This document shows positions 1-7,327 of a stretch of 7,600 nt of DNA, piece after piece. Every line of letters starts with the position of its first letter. Position 1 is the stretch's first letter. The DNA comes from Trueperaceae bacterium (lineage in GTDB: Bacteria > Deinococcota > Deinococci > Deinococcales > Trueperaceae): assembly GCA_007130355.1 (NCBI GenBank), contig SLSQ01000206.1, positions 1 through 7,600 of the forward strand, given 5' to 3'. The notes under the pieces were generated by a model that saw only the letters and a program-made list of their open reading frames with translations, was not told the origin of the DNA and ran no database searches. The position numbers and the translations under genes are program-made.

Positions 1-2310
1 AAGTACGGCGAGGACAAGGTCGCCCACATCGCCACCTTCGGGACGATGGCGTCGAAGGCGGCGATCAAGGACGCCGCCCGCGTGATGGAGGCCAGCTTCG
101 CCGAGGCCGACCGGGTCAGCAAACTGGTGCCGGTCGTGTTCGGCCGCTCGGTCCCGATCGAACGGGCGGTCGAGGAGGTGCCCGAGCTGCGGGAGCTGGT
201 CGACGCCGGCGCCGGCTCCTACGTCGAGATCGCCAAATCGCTCGAGGGCCTCACCCGCCACGCCTCGGTCCACGCCGCCGGCGTGATCATCGCGCGCGAA
301 CCGATCACCGAGCTGGCGCCGCTGTTCCGGATGGGCGACGGTCCGATCGTGTGCCAGTACGACATGGGCTCGATCGAGGACCTCGGCTTCCTCAAGATGG
401 ACTTCCTGGGGTTGCGCACCCTGTCGTTCATCGAGGCCGCGGTGCGCATCATCGAGGACACGCGTGGCGAACGGCTCGACCCGGCCGCCTTCCCGCACGA
501 CGACCGCGCCACCTTCGAGCTCCTCTCCCGTGGCGACTCGGCCGGCGTGTTCCAGTTCGAGTCGGGCGGCATGGTCGACACCCTCAAGAAGCTGAAGCCG
601 CGCCGCATCCAGGACCTGATCGCCGTCTCGGCCCTCTACCGGCCGGGACCGATGGAGAACATCCCCACCTACATCCGCCGCCACCACGGTCAGGAGGAGG
701 TCTCCTACGACGGCTTCGCGAAGAGCGAGCAGGTCCTCGCCCCGATCCTCGAGGAGACGTACGGGATCCCCGTCTACCAGGAGCAGATCATGCAGATCGC
801 GCAGGCGGTCGCCGGCTACAGCCTGGGCGAGGCGGATCTGCTGCGGCGCGCGATGGGCAAGAAGAAGGTCGAGGAGATGGAACTGCAGCGGCGCGTGTTC
901 ACCGACGGTGCCGGCGCCCAAGGGATTCCGGCCGACGAGGCGAACCGCATCTTCGACCTGCTCGAGAAGTTCGCGAACTACGGCTTCAACAAGAGCCACT
1001 CCGCCGCCTACGGCGAGCTGTCGTTCCAGACCGCCTACCTCAAGGCGCACTACCCGGTCGAGTTCGCCGCGGCGCTGCTCACGGTCGAGCGCGGCGACAG
1101 CGACAAGGTGGCGCAGTACGTCGCCGACGCACGCCACATGGGGATCGAGGTGCTGCCGCCCCACGTCAACGAGTCGCGCGGCGACTTCACGCCGGTGGGC
1201 GACGTGGTGCGCTTCGGGCTGTACGGCGTCAAGAACGTGGGCGACGCGGCGGTCGAGCGGATCGTGGCCGAACGGGAGCGGGCCGGCCCGTACCACGACC
1301 TCTTCGATTTCTGCGCCCGCATCGACGGCCAGCTGCTGAACAAGCGGGCGCTCGAGCACCTGGTCAAGGCGGGGGCGTTCGACGCCTTCGGCGACCGGGC
1401 GACGATGCTCGAGAACGTCGAACCGGCGATGCGCTGGGGGGCGGCGCAGCGCCAGAGCGCCGCCTCCGGCCAGATGTCGCTCTTCGGGGCGGACGAGATC
1501 CGGCCGCCCGCGCTGCGCGCCAGCGAACCGCTTTCGCAGCTCGAGCTGCTGCGCCTCGAGAAGGAGGCGCTCGGCCTCTACGTGAGCGCCCACCCGATGG
1601 GCTCCTACCCCGGCCTGGCAGAAGCGGCCAGCTGTCCGGTCGACGGTCTCGAGGCGTGGTACGCGCGGCGGGCGGCCGAGGCCGGGAGCACCGGCACCGG
1701 CGCCGCCGCCCCCGACCGCCGTGGCTCCGGCCGCGCCGGCCGCCTCAAGGTGGCGCTTTCGGGGATCCTCCAGGCGGTCGCGAAACGGCCGACCCGCAAG
1801 GGCACCATGATGGCCCGCTTCGAGATCGCCGACGAGAGCGGCGCCCGCGAGGTGGTCGCCTTCTCGCGCGTCTTCGACGAGATCGCCGACGTGCTCGAGG
1901 AGGACGCCCCGGTGGTGCTCGTGGCCGAAGCGTCGGAGGAGGACGGCGCCGTGCGCCTGGTCGCCGACCGCCTGATCCGTTGGGACCGGCGCGGTTCGGT
2001 GCCGGAGGTGGCGGTGCTGCGCTTCGATCCGCGCGGCATCGGGCGGCACCAGCTTCTCGAGCTCCGCTCCCGCCTCGACGAACTGCCCGGCACCACGCCG
2101 GTCCAGCTCCGCTTCCCGTCGCGGGACGGCACCGTGATCTGGTCGACGGAGGGGATCCGGGTCGACCCGGCGCGCCTGCACGAGCTCGAGACGGCCTGCC
2201 CCTGGCTACGGACCCGCGTCACCGTCGACCGGGACCGCCTGCTCGCCGACCGCGGGCCGGCCTGGTCGCGACCCGCGGCGCCCGCCCCGGCGCAGAGCGC
2301 GCCGTTCTAG
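1..2310 (+). CDS. dnaE: DNA polymerase III subunit alpha (DnaE), C-terminal part; 5' end outside window
   Basis: Catalytic subunit of the replicative DNA polymerase, acting at the cytoplasmic replisome. The reading frame is open from base 1, so the ATG at 46 is internal. The first residues (KYGEDKVAHIATFGTMASKA) are palm-domain sequence that normally lies just after the two N-terminal catalytic aspartates, which must lie left of the window. Numbering from base 1, the third catalytic Asp is D134 in LKMDFLGLRTLS. The fingers motif YRPGPMENIP starts at 213 and GFNKSHSAAYGELS at 328. A helix-hairpin-helix region lies around 405-460 (GVKNVG, LLNKRALEHLVKAGAFDAFG). QMSLF at 491-495 matches the internal beta-clamp-binding motif. 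An OB fold spans about 582-662, followed by the C-terminal domain and a Pro/Ala-rich tail. A Gly/Ala/Arg-rich linker (about 560-580) precedes the OB fold. No frameshift or missing key residue is seen. It ends in TAG and converges on pilT. Confidence 0.97.
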   Translation, partial: KYGEDKVAHIATFGTMASKAAIKDAARVMEASFAEADRVSKLVPVVFGRSVPIERAVEEVPELRELVDAGAGSYVEIAKSLEGLTRHASVHAAGVIIAREPITELAPLFRMGDGPIVCQYDMGSIEDLGFLKMDFLGLRTLSFIEAAVRIIEDTRGERLDPAAFPHDDRATFELLSRGDSAGVFQFESGGMVDTLKKLKPRRIQDLIAVSALYRPGPMENIPTYIRRHHGQEEVSYDGFAKSEQVLAPILEETYGIPVYQEQIMQIAQAVAGYSLGEADLLRRAMGKKKVEEMELQRRVFTDGAGAQGIPADEANRIFDLLEKFANYGFNKSHSAAYGELSFQTAYLKAHYPVEFAAALLTVERGDSDKVAQYVADARHMGIEVLPPHVNESRGDFTPVGDVVRFGLYGVKNVGDAAVERIVAERERAGPYHDLFDFCARIDGQLLNKRALEHLVKAGAFDAFGDRATMLENVEPAMRWGAAQRQSAASGQMSLFGADEIRPPALRASEPLSQLELLRLEKEALGLYVSAHPMGSYPGLAEAASCPVDGLEAWYARRAAEAGSTGTGAAAPDRRGSGRAGRLKVALSGILQAVAKRPTRKGTMMARFEIADESGAREVVAFSRVFDEIADVLEEDAPVVLVAEASEEDGAVRLVADRLIRWDRRGSVPEVAVLRFDPRGIGRHQLLELRSRLDELPGTTPVQLRFPSRDGTVIWSTEGIRVDPARLHELETACPWLRTRVTVDRDRLLADRGPAWSRPAAPAPAQSAPF

Positions 2311-2338
2311 GCCGGCCGGACGTCGGGGCGGGCCGGCC
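2310..2338. terminator. Inverted repeat between convergent dnaE and pilT, possible bidirectional terminator
   Basis: Two copies of GGCCGGCC (2310-2317 and 2331-2338) flank a 13-nt spacer and can form an 8-bp all-GC stem. The left arm begins on the last base of the dnaE stop codon. There is no T-run on either side, so it is not a canonical intrinsic terminator. Its position in a 40-bp convergent gap is the main argument. Because GGCCGGCC is itself palindromic and the DNA is very GC-rich, chance is possible. Confidence 0.35.
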
Positions 2339-2350
2339 CGGGGTCGTGCG

Positions 2351-3454
<1,104 letters not shown>

Positions 3455-3461
3455 TCCCTAC

Positions 3462-3467
3462 TCTCTA
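3462..3467 (-). promoter_or_regulatory. Possible weak -10 box for pilT
   Basis: On the minus strand TAGAGA ends 7 nt before the pilT ATG, the same spacing as the three better -10 boxes in this window. It lacks the conserved final T, and no -35 is recognisable. GGGA directly abuts the ATG, too close to act as a normal Shine-Dalgarno site. It is listed mainly because of the spacing. Confidence 0.25.
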
Positions 3468-3535
3468 CGCCGTCGCGTCGCACGGGGCGCCGCCCGCCGG
3501 GTGCCGGGGCGACCCCGCGCCGGAGCCGACGACGC

Positions 3536-3541
3536 TAGACT
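3536..3541 (+). promoter_or_regulatory. -10 box TAGACT of the cyclophilin operon
   Basis: TAGACT fits the TANNNT -10 consensus and ends 7 nt before the ATG at 3549. A transcript starting at the usual distance would therefore begin on, or within a base of, that ATG. No convincing -35 hexamer is seen at 16-18 bp upstream. If the leader ORF is not translated, the same promoter would give the first cyclophilin gene a roughly 50-nt 5' UTR. Confidence 0.5.
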
Positions 3542-3548
3542 GCGCGCC

Positions 3549-3602
3549 ATGCACGCGACCCGACCCACCCCCGTGCGCACGCCCGCCGAGGCGGCGCGAT
3601 GA
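3549..3602 (+). CDS. Putative leaderless 17-aa leader ORF upstream of the cyclophilin operon
   Basis: Reads MHATRPTPVRTPAEAAR and stops at TGA 3600-3602, overlapping the next start codon in an ATGA arrangement. No Shine-Dalgarno sequence precedes its ATG, but a -10 box ends exactly 7 nt upstream, so the ATG would be at the 5' end of the mRNA. The ORF is not in frame with the cyclophilin, and that gene has no other possible start codon between its in-frame TAG (3536-3538) and 3599, so the overlap is not a start-site artefact. The peptide contains three X-Pro bonds and three Arg. The likely role, if any, is translational coupling or regulation of the downstream gene; this is inference. A chance ATG is the alternative. 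Confidence 0.45.
   Translation: MHATRPTPVRTPAEAAR
3588..3591 (+). promoter_or_regulatory. Ribosome binding site (GAGG) of the membrane cyclophilin gene
   Basis: GAGG lies 7 nt before the ATG at 3599 and inside the leader ORF. It supports initiation at 3599, which is also the only ATG, GTG or TTG in frame after the upstream stop at 3536. Confidence 0.55.
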
Positions 3603-4600
3603 CCGCCCGACACGCGATCGTGGCCGTGGTGGCCGCGCTCCTCCTGATCGGCGTCTGGACCGCCTTCGGCGACCGAGGGGGCGTGCCTTCGGGCACCGCC
3701 TCCAGCCAGGGCGATCCGGCCGCGGACGCGACGACCGAAGCCGACGAAGCGGCCGCAGCGGAGGCCGAGGCGCTCGACGCGCCGGACGGCTACGCGATCG
3801 TGCCGTACCTCGTCGACGCGCCGGTGCGCGCCTTCGACGGCCCGGAGCCGGTGCTCGAGGAGGGCCGGGACTACCGCGCCCGGATCGAGACCTCGGCCGG
3901 CACGCTCACCGTCGACCTCTACCAGGCGGCCACCCCCGTCACCGTCGAGAGCTTCGTGTTCCTGGCGCTGCACCGGTTCTACGAAGGGGTGCCGTTCCAC
4001 CGGGTGCTCGACGACTTCATGGCGCAGACCGGCGACCCGACCGGCACCGGGACCGGCGGTCCCGGCTACCGCTTCGACGACGAGATCGTCGACGGTCTGG
4101 TGCACGACCGGCCCGGCCTGCTGAGCATGGCGAACTCGGGACCGGGCACGAACGGGAGCCAGTTCTTCCTCACCTTCGTGCCGACCCCGTGGCTCGACGG
4201 CGCTCACACGGTCTTCGGCGAGGTGCTCGACGGCATGGAGGTGCTCGACGCCCTGCAGCGCGTCGACCCGCAGAACCCGTCGGTGGTGGCGATGCTCGGC
4301 GATCCGGTCGCGGTGCTCGAGGAACAGGGCGTGGCCCTCGACGAAGGGGGCGCGGAGGCGCCCGAGGATCCGGAGGCGACCGTCGGCGACTGGCTCGAGG
4401 CGCGTCTCGACCACCGACCGGAGGTCGGCGCCTCGTTCCAGCTGGGCGAGCGGCGCGGGATGATCGGTACCGTCTCCGGCGCGCCGGCGGTCGGACTGTT
4501 CGGCGTGCCCGACCGGATCGAGCGCGTCACGATCCTGATCGACGACGCGAACGGCGCGCCCGCCGGGGACGACGAAACGCCCGAAGGAGGCGACGCATGA
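3599..4600 (+). CDS. Membrane-anchored or exported cyclophilin-type peptidyl-prolyl cis-trans isomerase with a domain insertion
   Basis: Catalyses cis-trans isomerisation of X-Pro bonds and assists protein folding. Arg4 followed by a hydrophobic stretch (about 6-23) with no lipobox Cys suggests a signal anchor or signal peptide, placing the enzyme outside the cytoplasm. An acidic Ala-rich linker (about 37-62) leads to the cyclophilin domain (about 90-315). The human CypA active-site residues are matched by R135, F140, M141, Q143, A178, F190, W198 and H203. The fold continues to VDPQNP (222-227), is interrupted by about 76 residues (228-303, acidic and then Gly-rich), and resumes with the last strand PDRIERVTILID. 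A short acidic tail follows. At 333 aa it is much longer than a minimal cyclophilin (about 165-190). It overlaps the next gene by 4 nt and is its close paralogue. The start is fixed by an in-frame stop at 3536 with no alternative start codon. Confidence 0.93.
   Translation: MTARHAIVAVVAALLLIGVWTAFGDRGGVPSGTASSQGDPAADATTEADEAAAAEAEALDAPDGYAIVPYLVDAPVRAFDGPEPVLEEGRDYRARIETSAGTLTVDLYQAATPVTVESFVFLALHRFYEGVPFHRVLDDFMAQTGDPTGTGTGGPGYRFDDEIVDGLVHDRPGLLSMANSGPGTNGSQFFLTFVPTPWLDGAHTVFGEVLDGMEVLDALQRVDPQNPSVVAMLGDPVAVLEEQGVALDEGGAEAPEDPEATVGDWLEARLDHRPEVGASFQLGERRGMIGTVSGAPAVGLFGVPDRIERVTILIDDANGAPAGDDETPEGGDA
3953..4051 (+). repeat. Copy 1 of a near-identical 99-bp block shared by the tandem cyclophilin genes
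   Basis: Aligns without gaps to 4792-4890 with 93 of 99 bases identical by manual count. It encodes the active-site segment with FHR and FMAQTGD. The preceding 69 bases match at only about 65 % (45/69) and the following 150 at about 81 % (121/150). Confidence 0.85.
4584..4590 (+). promoter_or_regulatory. Strong Shine-Dalgarno sequence (AAGGAGG) of the second cyclophilin gene
   Basis: AAGGAGG sits 6 nt before the ATG at 4597, inside the 3' end of the first cyclophilin gene. It is the strongest ribosome binding site in the window. It fixes the start and, with the ATGA overlap, points to translational coupling. Confidence 0.85.
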
Positions 4601-5169
4601 CGCACGAAGAAGCATCGAACGGACCGACCGGCCACGCGCCGCTCGAGCCGCACCCGGCCCGCACCACCGAGTTCCGCGCCGCCGAGACGGTGCTCGAGCC
4701 GGGGCGCGACTACCGCGCCGTGCTCCGCACCAGCGCCGGCACGCTGACGGTCGACCTGTTCCAGGACGAGGCTCCGAGGACCGTCAACAACTTCGTGTTC
4801 TTGGCGCTGCACCGCTTCTACGACGGGGTGCCGTTCCACCGGGTGCTCGAGAACTTCATGGCGCAGACCGGCGACCCGACCGGCACCGGCCGCGGCGGCC
4901 CGGGCTACCGGTTCGACGACGAGTTCCACCCCGAGCTGCGGCACGACCGGCCCGGAACGCTCAGCATGGCGAACGCCGGCCCGGGCACGAACGGAAGTCA
5001 GTTCTTCCTCACCTTCGCCGAGACCCCCTGGCTCGACGACCGGCACGCCGTCTTCGGGCGGGTGGTCGAGGGCCTCGACGTGCTCGACGCGATCACCCGG
5101 ATCGACCCGAACACCCCGGGCGGGCCGGCTCCGGACCGGATCGAAGAGGTCCGCATCGTCGTGGCCTGA
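4597..5169 (+). CDS. Cytoplasmic cyclophilin-type peptidyl-prolyl cis-trans isomerase
   Basis: A 190-aa single-domain cyclophilin without signal peptide or membrane segment, so predicted cytosolic. The N-terminal 30 residues are polar and low in complexity. The catalytic domain then runs to the C-terminus (final strand DRIEEVRIVVA). CypA active-site equivalents are all present: R82, F87, M88, Q90, A125, F137, W145 and H150. The motif MANAGPGTNGSQFF is almost the eukaryotic consensus. The start at ATG 4597 is set by AAGGAGG 6 nt upstream and by the 4-nt overlap with the preceding gene's stop. The same open frame extends further 5', but only as an overlap within that gene. It is a paralogue of the upstream cyclophilin, lacking its anchor and its 76-residue insertion. 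The two would act on proline-containing substrates in different compartments. It converges on thrS. Confidence 0.95.
   Translation: MTHEEASNGPTGHAPLEPHPARTTEFRAAETVLEPGRDYRAVLRTSAGTLTVDLFQDEAPRTVNNFVFLALHRFYDGVPFHRVLENFMAQTGDPTGTGRGGPGYRFDDEFHPELRHDRPGTLSMANAGPGTNGSQFFLTFAETPWLDDRHAVFGRVVEGLDVLDAITRIDPNTPGGPAPDRIEEVRIVVA
4792..4890 (+). repeat. Copy 2 of the 99-bp block shared by the tandem cyclophilin genes
   Basis: Partner of 3953-4051. The six differences fall in codons Leu, Arg, Glu/Asp, Asp/Glu, Asp/Asn and Gly. Of the 30 positions with the same amino acid, 27 use the same codon. Confidence 0.85.
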
Positions 5170-5221
5170 CGCCGGCGCGGACCGGCGCCGCGCCCCGTAC
5201 GTTCGGGGACACGGCGATGAT

Positions 5222-5249
5222 CGGGCGGCGCGCTGCGGTGCGCCGCCCG
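5222..5249. terminator. GC-rich hairpin between convergent cyclophilin operon and thrS, likely shared terminator
   Basis: Arms CGGGCGGCGC (5222-5231) and GCGCCGCCCG (5240-5249) are perfectly complementary over 10 bp. One G-T wobble and one C-G pair extend this to 12 bp, leaving the loop TGCG. On the plus-strand RNA the loop is C(UGCG)G, a member of the very stable UNCG tetraloop class. There is no clear T-run on either side. It is the strongest hairpin I noticed in the window and lies mid-gap between two converging genes, so a bidirectional terminator or RNA 3'-end stabiliser is the natural reading. Confidence 0.5.
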
Positions 5250-5255
5250 TCCCGT

Positions 5256-5274
5256 CGATCCCGTTCGTGGATCG
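5256..5274. terminator. Small inverted repeat just downstream of the thrS stop
   Basis: CGATCC (5256-5261) and GGATCG (5269-5274) form a 6-bp stem around a 7-nt loop, starting 9 nt past the thrS stop codon on the minus strand. It is weak, lacks a T-tract and may simply accompany the larger hairpin at 5222-5249. Confidence 0.25.
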
Positions 5275-5283
5275 TGCGGCGGC

Positions 5284-7290
5284 TCAGCCGGTCGCGATCG
5301 GGGCGACCTGGCGTGCGCGGGCGTCGCGCGCCTCGGCCAGGTGCTCCACGAAGCCGGCCAGCGCGACGCCGTTCGCGTCCGGTTCCTGACGGCTTCGGAA
5401 CGACACCGCCTCCCCCTCCTGCTCCTTGTCGCCGAGGATCACCGTGTACGGCACCTTGAGCAACTCGGCGTCGCGGATCTTGCCGTTCATCCGTTCGCTG
5501 CGGGCGTCGATCTCGGTCCGCAGGCCGCGGGCGGAGAGTTCGTCGCGGACCCGCTCGGCGTACGTCAGGTGCCGGTCGGCGATCGGCACGATCCGGACCT
5601 GTTCCGGCGCGAGCCAGAGCGGCATGTCCCCCGCGAAGTGCTCGAGCAGGAAGCCGATCAGGCGCTCGTGCGTCGACAGCGGCGCCCGGTGGAGGCAGAG
5701 CGGGGTGCGCCGCTCGCCGTCCTCGGCGACGTACGTCAGCCCGAACCGGCGCGGTTGGGCGAAGTCGACCTGGTTCGTCGCGAGGGTGAACTCGCGCCCG
5801 ATCGCGCTCTTGATCTGCACGTCGATCTTCGGACCGTAGAAGGCGGCCTCGTCCTCCGCCTCGACGAACGGCACCTCGTGCTCGGTCAGGACGCGGCGGA
5901 CCATCTCCTCGGTGCGCAGCCACAGCTCCGGTTCGTCGACGTACTTCTTGCCGAGCCCCTCCTTCGCGTGCAGCGACAGGCGCATGAAGTACTCGTCGAT
6001 CCCGAACAACCGGAAGTACTCGAGGTAGAGATGGATCACCGCCAGGAACTCCGAGGCGAACTGCTCCTCGGTGCAGTAGATGTGGGCGTCGTTCATCTGC
6101 ATGCTGCGGACCCGCATCAGGCCCATCAGCGCGCCCGAGTCCTCGTAGCGGTAGCAGGTGCCGTACTCGGCCAGGCGCAGCGGCAGCTCGCGGTAGCTGC
6201 GCGGCCGGGCGTCGTAGATCTTGTGGTGGAACGGGCAGTTCATCGGCTTGACGAAGTAGCGGACGTGGTCGAGCTCCATCGCCGGGTACATGTCCTCCTC
6301 GTAGTACGGGAGGTGCCCGCTCTTGAGGAACAGGTCCTCCTTGCTGAGGTGCGGACTGCGGACCCGCTTGTAGCCGGCCTTCGTCTCCATCTCCTTGGCG
6401 AGGGCCTCGATCTCGTCGACCATCACGGTGCCGCGCGGCATCCAGAGCGGCAGGCCGGGCCCGACGTCGTCGTCGAGCGTGAAGATCTCGAGCTCCTGAC
6501 CGAGCTTGCGGTGGTCGCGCTTCTTCGCCTCCTCGAGGCGCCACAGGTGGAGGTCGAGCTCCTCCTGCGTCCGGAAGGCGACGCCGTAGACGCGCTGCAG
6601 CATCGGGCGCGATTCGTCCCCCCGCCAGTAGGCGCCCGCCACGCTCATCAGCTTGAACCGCGCCGGCACCGCACCGGTCGACGGGAGGTGCGGACCGCGG
6701 CAGAGGTCGGTGAAGCCGGTCCCCTCGTCCCCCTGCCGGTAGAAGGAGAGCGGCGCGTCGGTGGGGAGGTCCTCGATCAGCTCGAGCTTGTACGGGTCCT
6801 CGGGATCGCGGTAGCGGGCGAGCGCCGCGTCGCGCGGGAGCACGAACCGTTCGAGCGGTAGGTCCTCCTTCACGATCCGACGCATCCGCTCCTCGATCTT
6901 CGGCAGGTCGTCCGGACCGAGCGGGCGCGGCAGGTCCATGTCGTAGTAGAAGCCGTGCTCGATGACCGGTCCGATCGCCAGGCGCACCCGTTCCGGTCCG
7001 TACCCCTCGTCGGCCATCGCCTCCCGCACCGCCTGCGCCATCACGTGGGCCAGGGTGTGCCGCGCCAGCTCGATCCACTCCTCGTCCCGTTTGGTCAGGA
7101 TCCGGACGGTGGCGCCGTCCGGCACCGGCGTCGCCAGGTCGGAGAGGCGGCCGTCGACCACCGTGCCGAGCGCCGCCTTCGCCAGCCCCGGGCCGATGGC
7201 GGCGGCCACGTCGGCTCCGGTGGCGCCGGGTGCGAGGTCGAGACGGGTACCGTCGGGAAGGATCGCCTGCGTGCGGGCTCCGTGCGGCAT
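5284..7290 (-). CDS. thrS: Threonyl-tRNA synthetase
   Basis: Class II aminoacyl-tRNA synthetase charging tRNA-Thr in the cytoplasm; 668 aa, full length. Domain order is TGS (about 1-66), SAD editing domain (about 70-230), catalytic core (about 265-560) and C-terminal anticodon-binding domain (about 563-660). The editing site is intact: H78 and H82 in HTLAH, C197 and H201 in DLCRGPH. The zinc and threonine-binding ligands are C352 (MNCPFHH), H403 (NDAHIYC) and H534 (CLHRAP). Motif 2 Arg is R381 (CYRYEDSG) and motif 3 Arg is R543 (STHERLIGFL). Several core motifs depart from the E. coli form, for example VRSMQMNDAHIYC where E. coli has VRGFTQDDAHIFC. The start at 7288-7290 leads straight into the TGS motif LPDGTRLDL. 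No Shine-Dalgarno sequence precedes it, but a -10 box lies 7 nt upstream, suggesting a leaderless mRNA. Confidence 0.97.
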   Translation of the reverse strand: MPHGARTQAILPDGTRLDLAPGATGADVAAAIGPGLAKAALGTVVDGRLSDLATPVPDGATVRILTKRDEEWIELARHTLAHVMAQAVREAMADEGYGPERVRLAIGPVIEHGFYYDMDLPRPLGPDDLPKIEERMRRIVKEDLPLERFVLPRDAALARYRDPEDPYKLELIEDLPTDAPLSFYRQGDEGTGFTDLCRGPHLPSTGAVPARFKLMSVAGAYWRGDESRPMLQRVYGVAFRTQEELDLHLWRLEEAKKRDHRKLGQELEIFTLDDDVGPGLPLWMPRGTVMVDEIEALAKEMETKAGYKRVRSPHLSKEDLFLKSGHLPYYEEDMYPAMELDHVRYFVKPMNCPFHHKIYDARPRSYRELPLRLAEYGTCYRYEDSGALMGLMRVRSMQMNDAHIYCTEEQFASEFLAVIHLYLEYFRLFGIDEYFMRLSLHAKEGLGKKYVDEPELWLRTEEMVRRVLTEHEVPFVEAEDEAAFYGPKIDVQIKSAIGREFTLATNQVDFAQPRRFGLTYVAEDGERRTPLCLHRAPLSTHERLIGFLLEHFAGDMPLWLAPEQVRIVPIADRHLTYAERVRDELSARGLRTEIDARSERMNGKIRDAELLKVPYTVILGDKEQEGEAVSFRSRQEPDANGVALAGFVEHLAEARDARARQVAPIATG

Positions 7291-7297
7291 GCGCGGA

Positions 7298-7303
7298 AGG
7301 ATA
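7298..7303 (-). promoter_or_regulatory. -10 box TATCCT of thrS, extended type
   Basis: On the minus strand TGC-TATCCT has the extended -10 pattern TGn-TANNNT, and its end lies exactly 7 nt before the thrS ATG. No -35 is recognisable. With no Shine-Dalgarno sequence, transcription from this box would give a leaderless thrS mRNA. Confidence 0.6.
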
Positions 7304-7321
7304 GCACGGGCCTGGGAACGG

Positions 7322-7327
7322 TATTCT
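7322..7327 (+). promoter_or_regulatory. -10 box TATTCT of the gene starting at 7335
   Basis: TATTCT matches the -10 consensus well and ends 7 nt before the ATG at 7335. No -35 and no Shine-Dalgarno sequence are visible, so the transcript is predicted to be leaderless. It faces the thrS promoter, with 18 bp between the two hexamers. Confidence 0.55.

Noticed and set aside
46..48. ATG at 46 as the dnaE start
   Set aside because: The frame is open to base 1 and the upstream residues are conserved DnaE palm sequence, so the true start lies outside the window.
3505..3517. Small hairpin CGGGG-CGA-CCCCG in the pilT/cyclophilin divergent gap
   Set aside because: A 5-bp GC stem is common by chance at this composition, and it has no consistent relation to either promoter.
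4189..4596. 5' extension of the second cyclophilin frame inside the first gene
   Set aside because: The translation before 4597 is Arg/Gly repeats from an out-of-frame reading. A strong AAGGAGG precedes the ATG at 4597.
3458..4615. Minus-strand frame antisense to the first cyclophilin gene
   Set aside because: Biased composition, no recognisable motif, and the sense frame is an unambiguous cyclophilin.
5193..5208. Short inverted repeat CCCCG...CGGGG after the second cyclophilin gene
   Set aside because: Only 5 bp with a 6-nt loop. The larger hairpin at 5222-5249 is a much better terminator candidate.
5341..6861. Plus-strand frame (506 codons) antisense to thrS
   Set aside because: Val/Leu/Arg/Glu-biased translation is the expected mirror of GC-biased codons on the opposite strand. 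No start signal or homology is evident.
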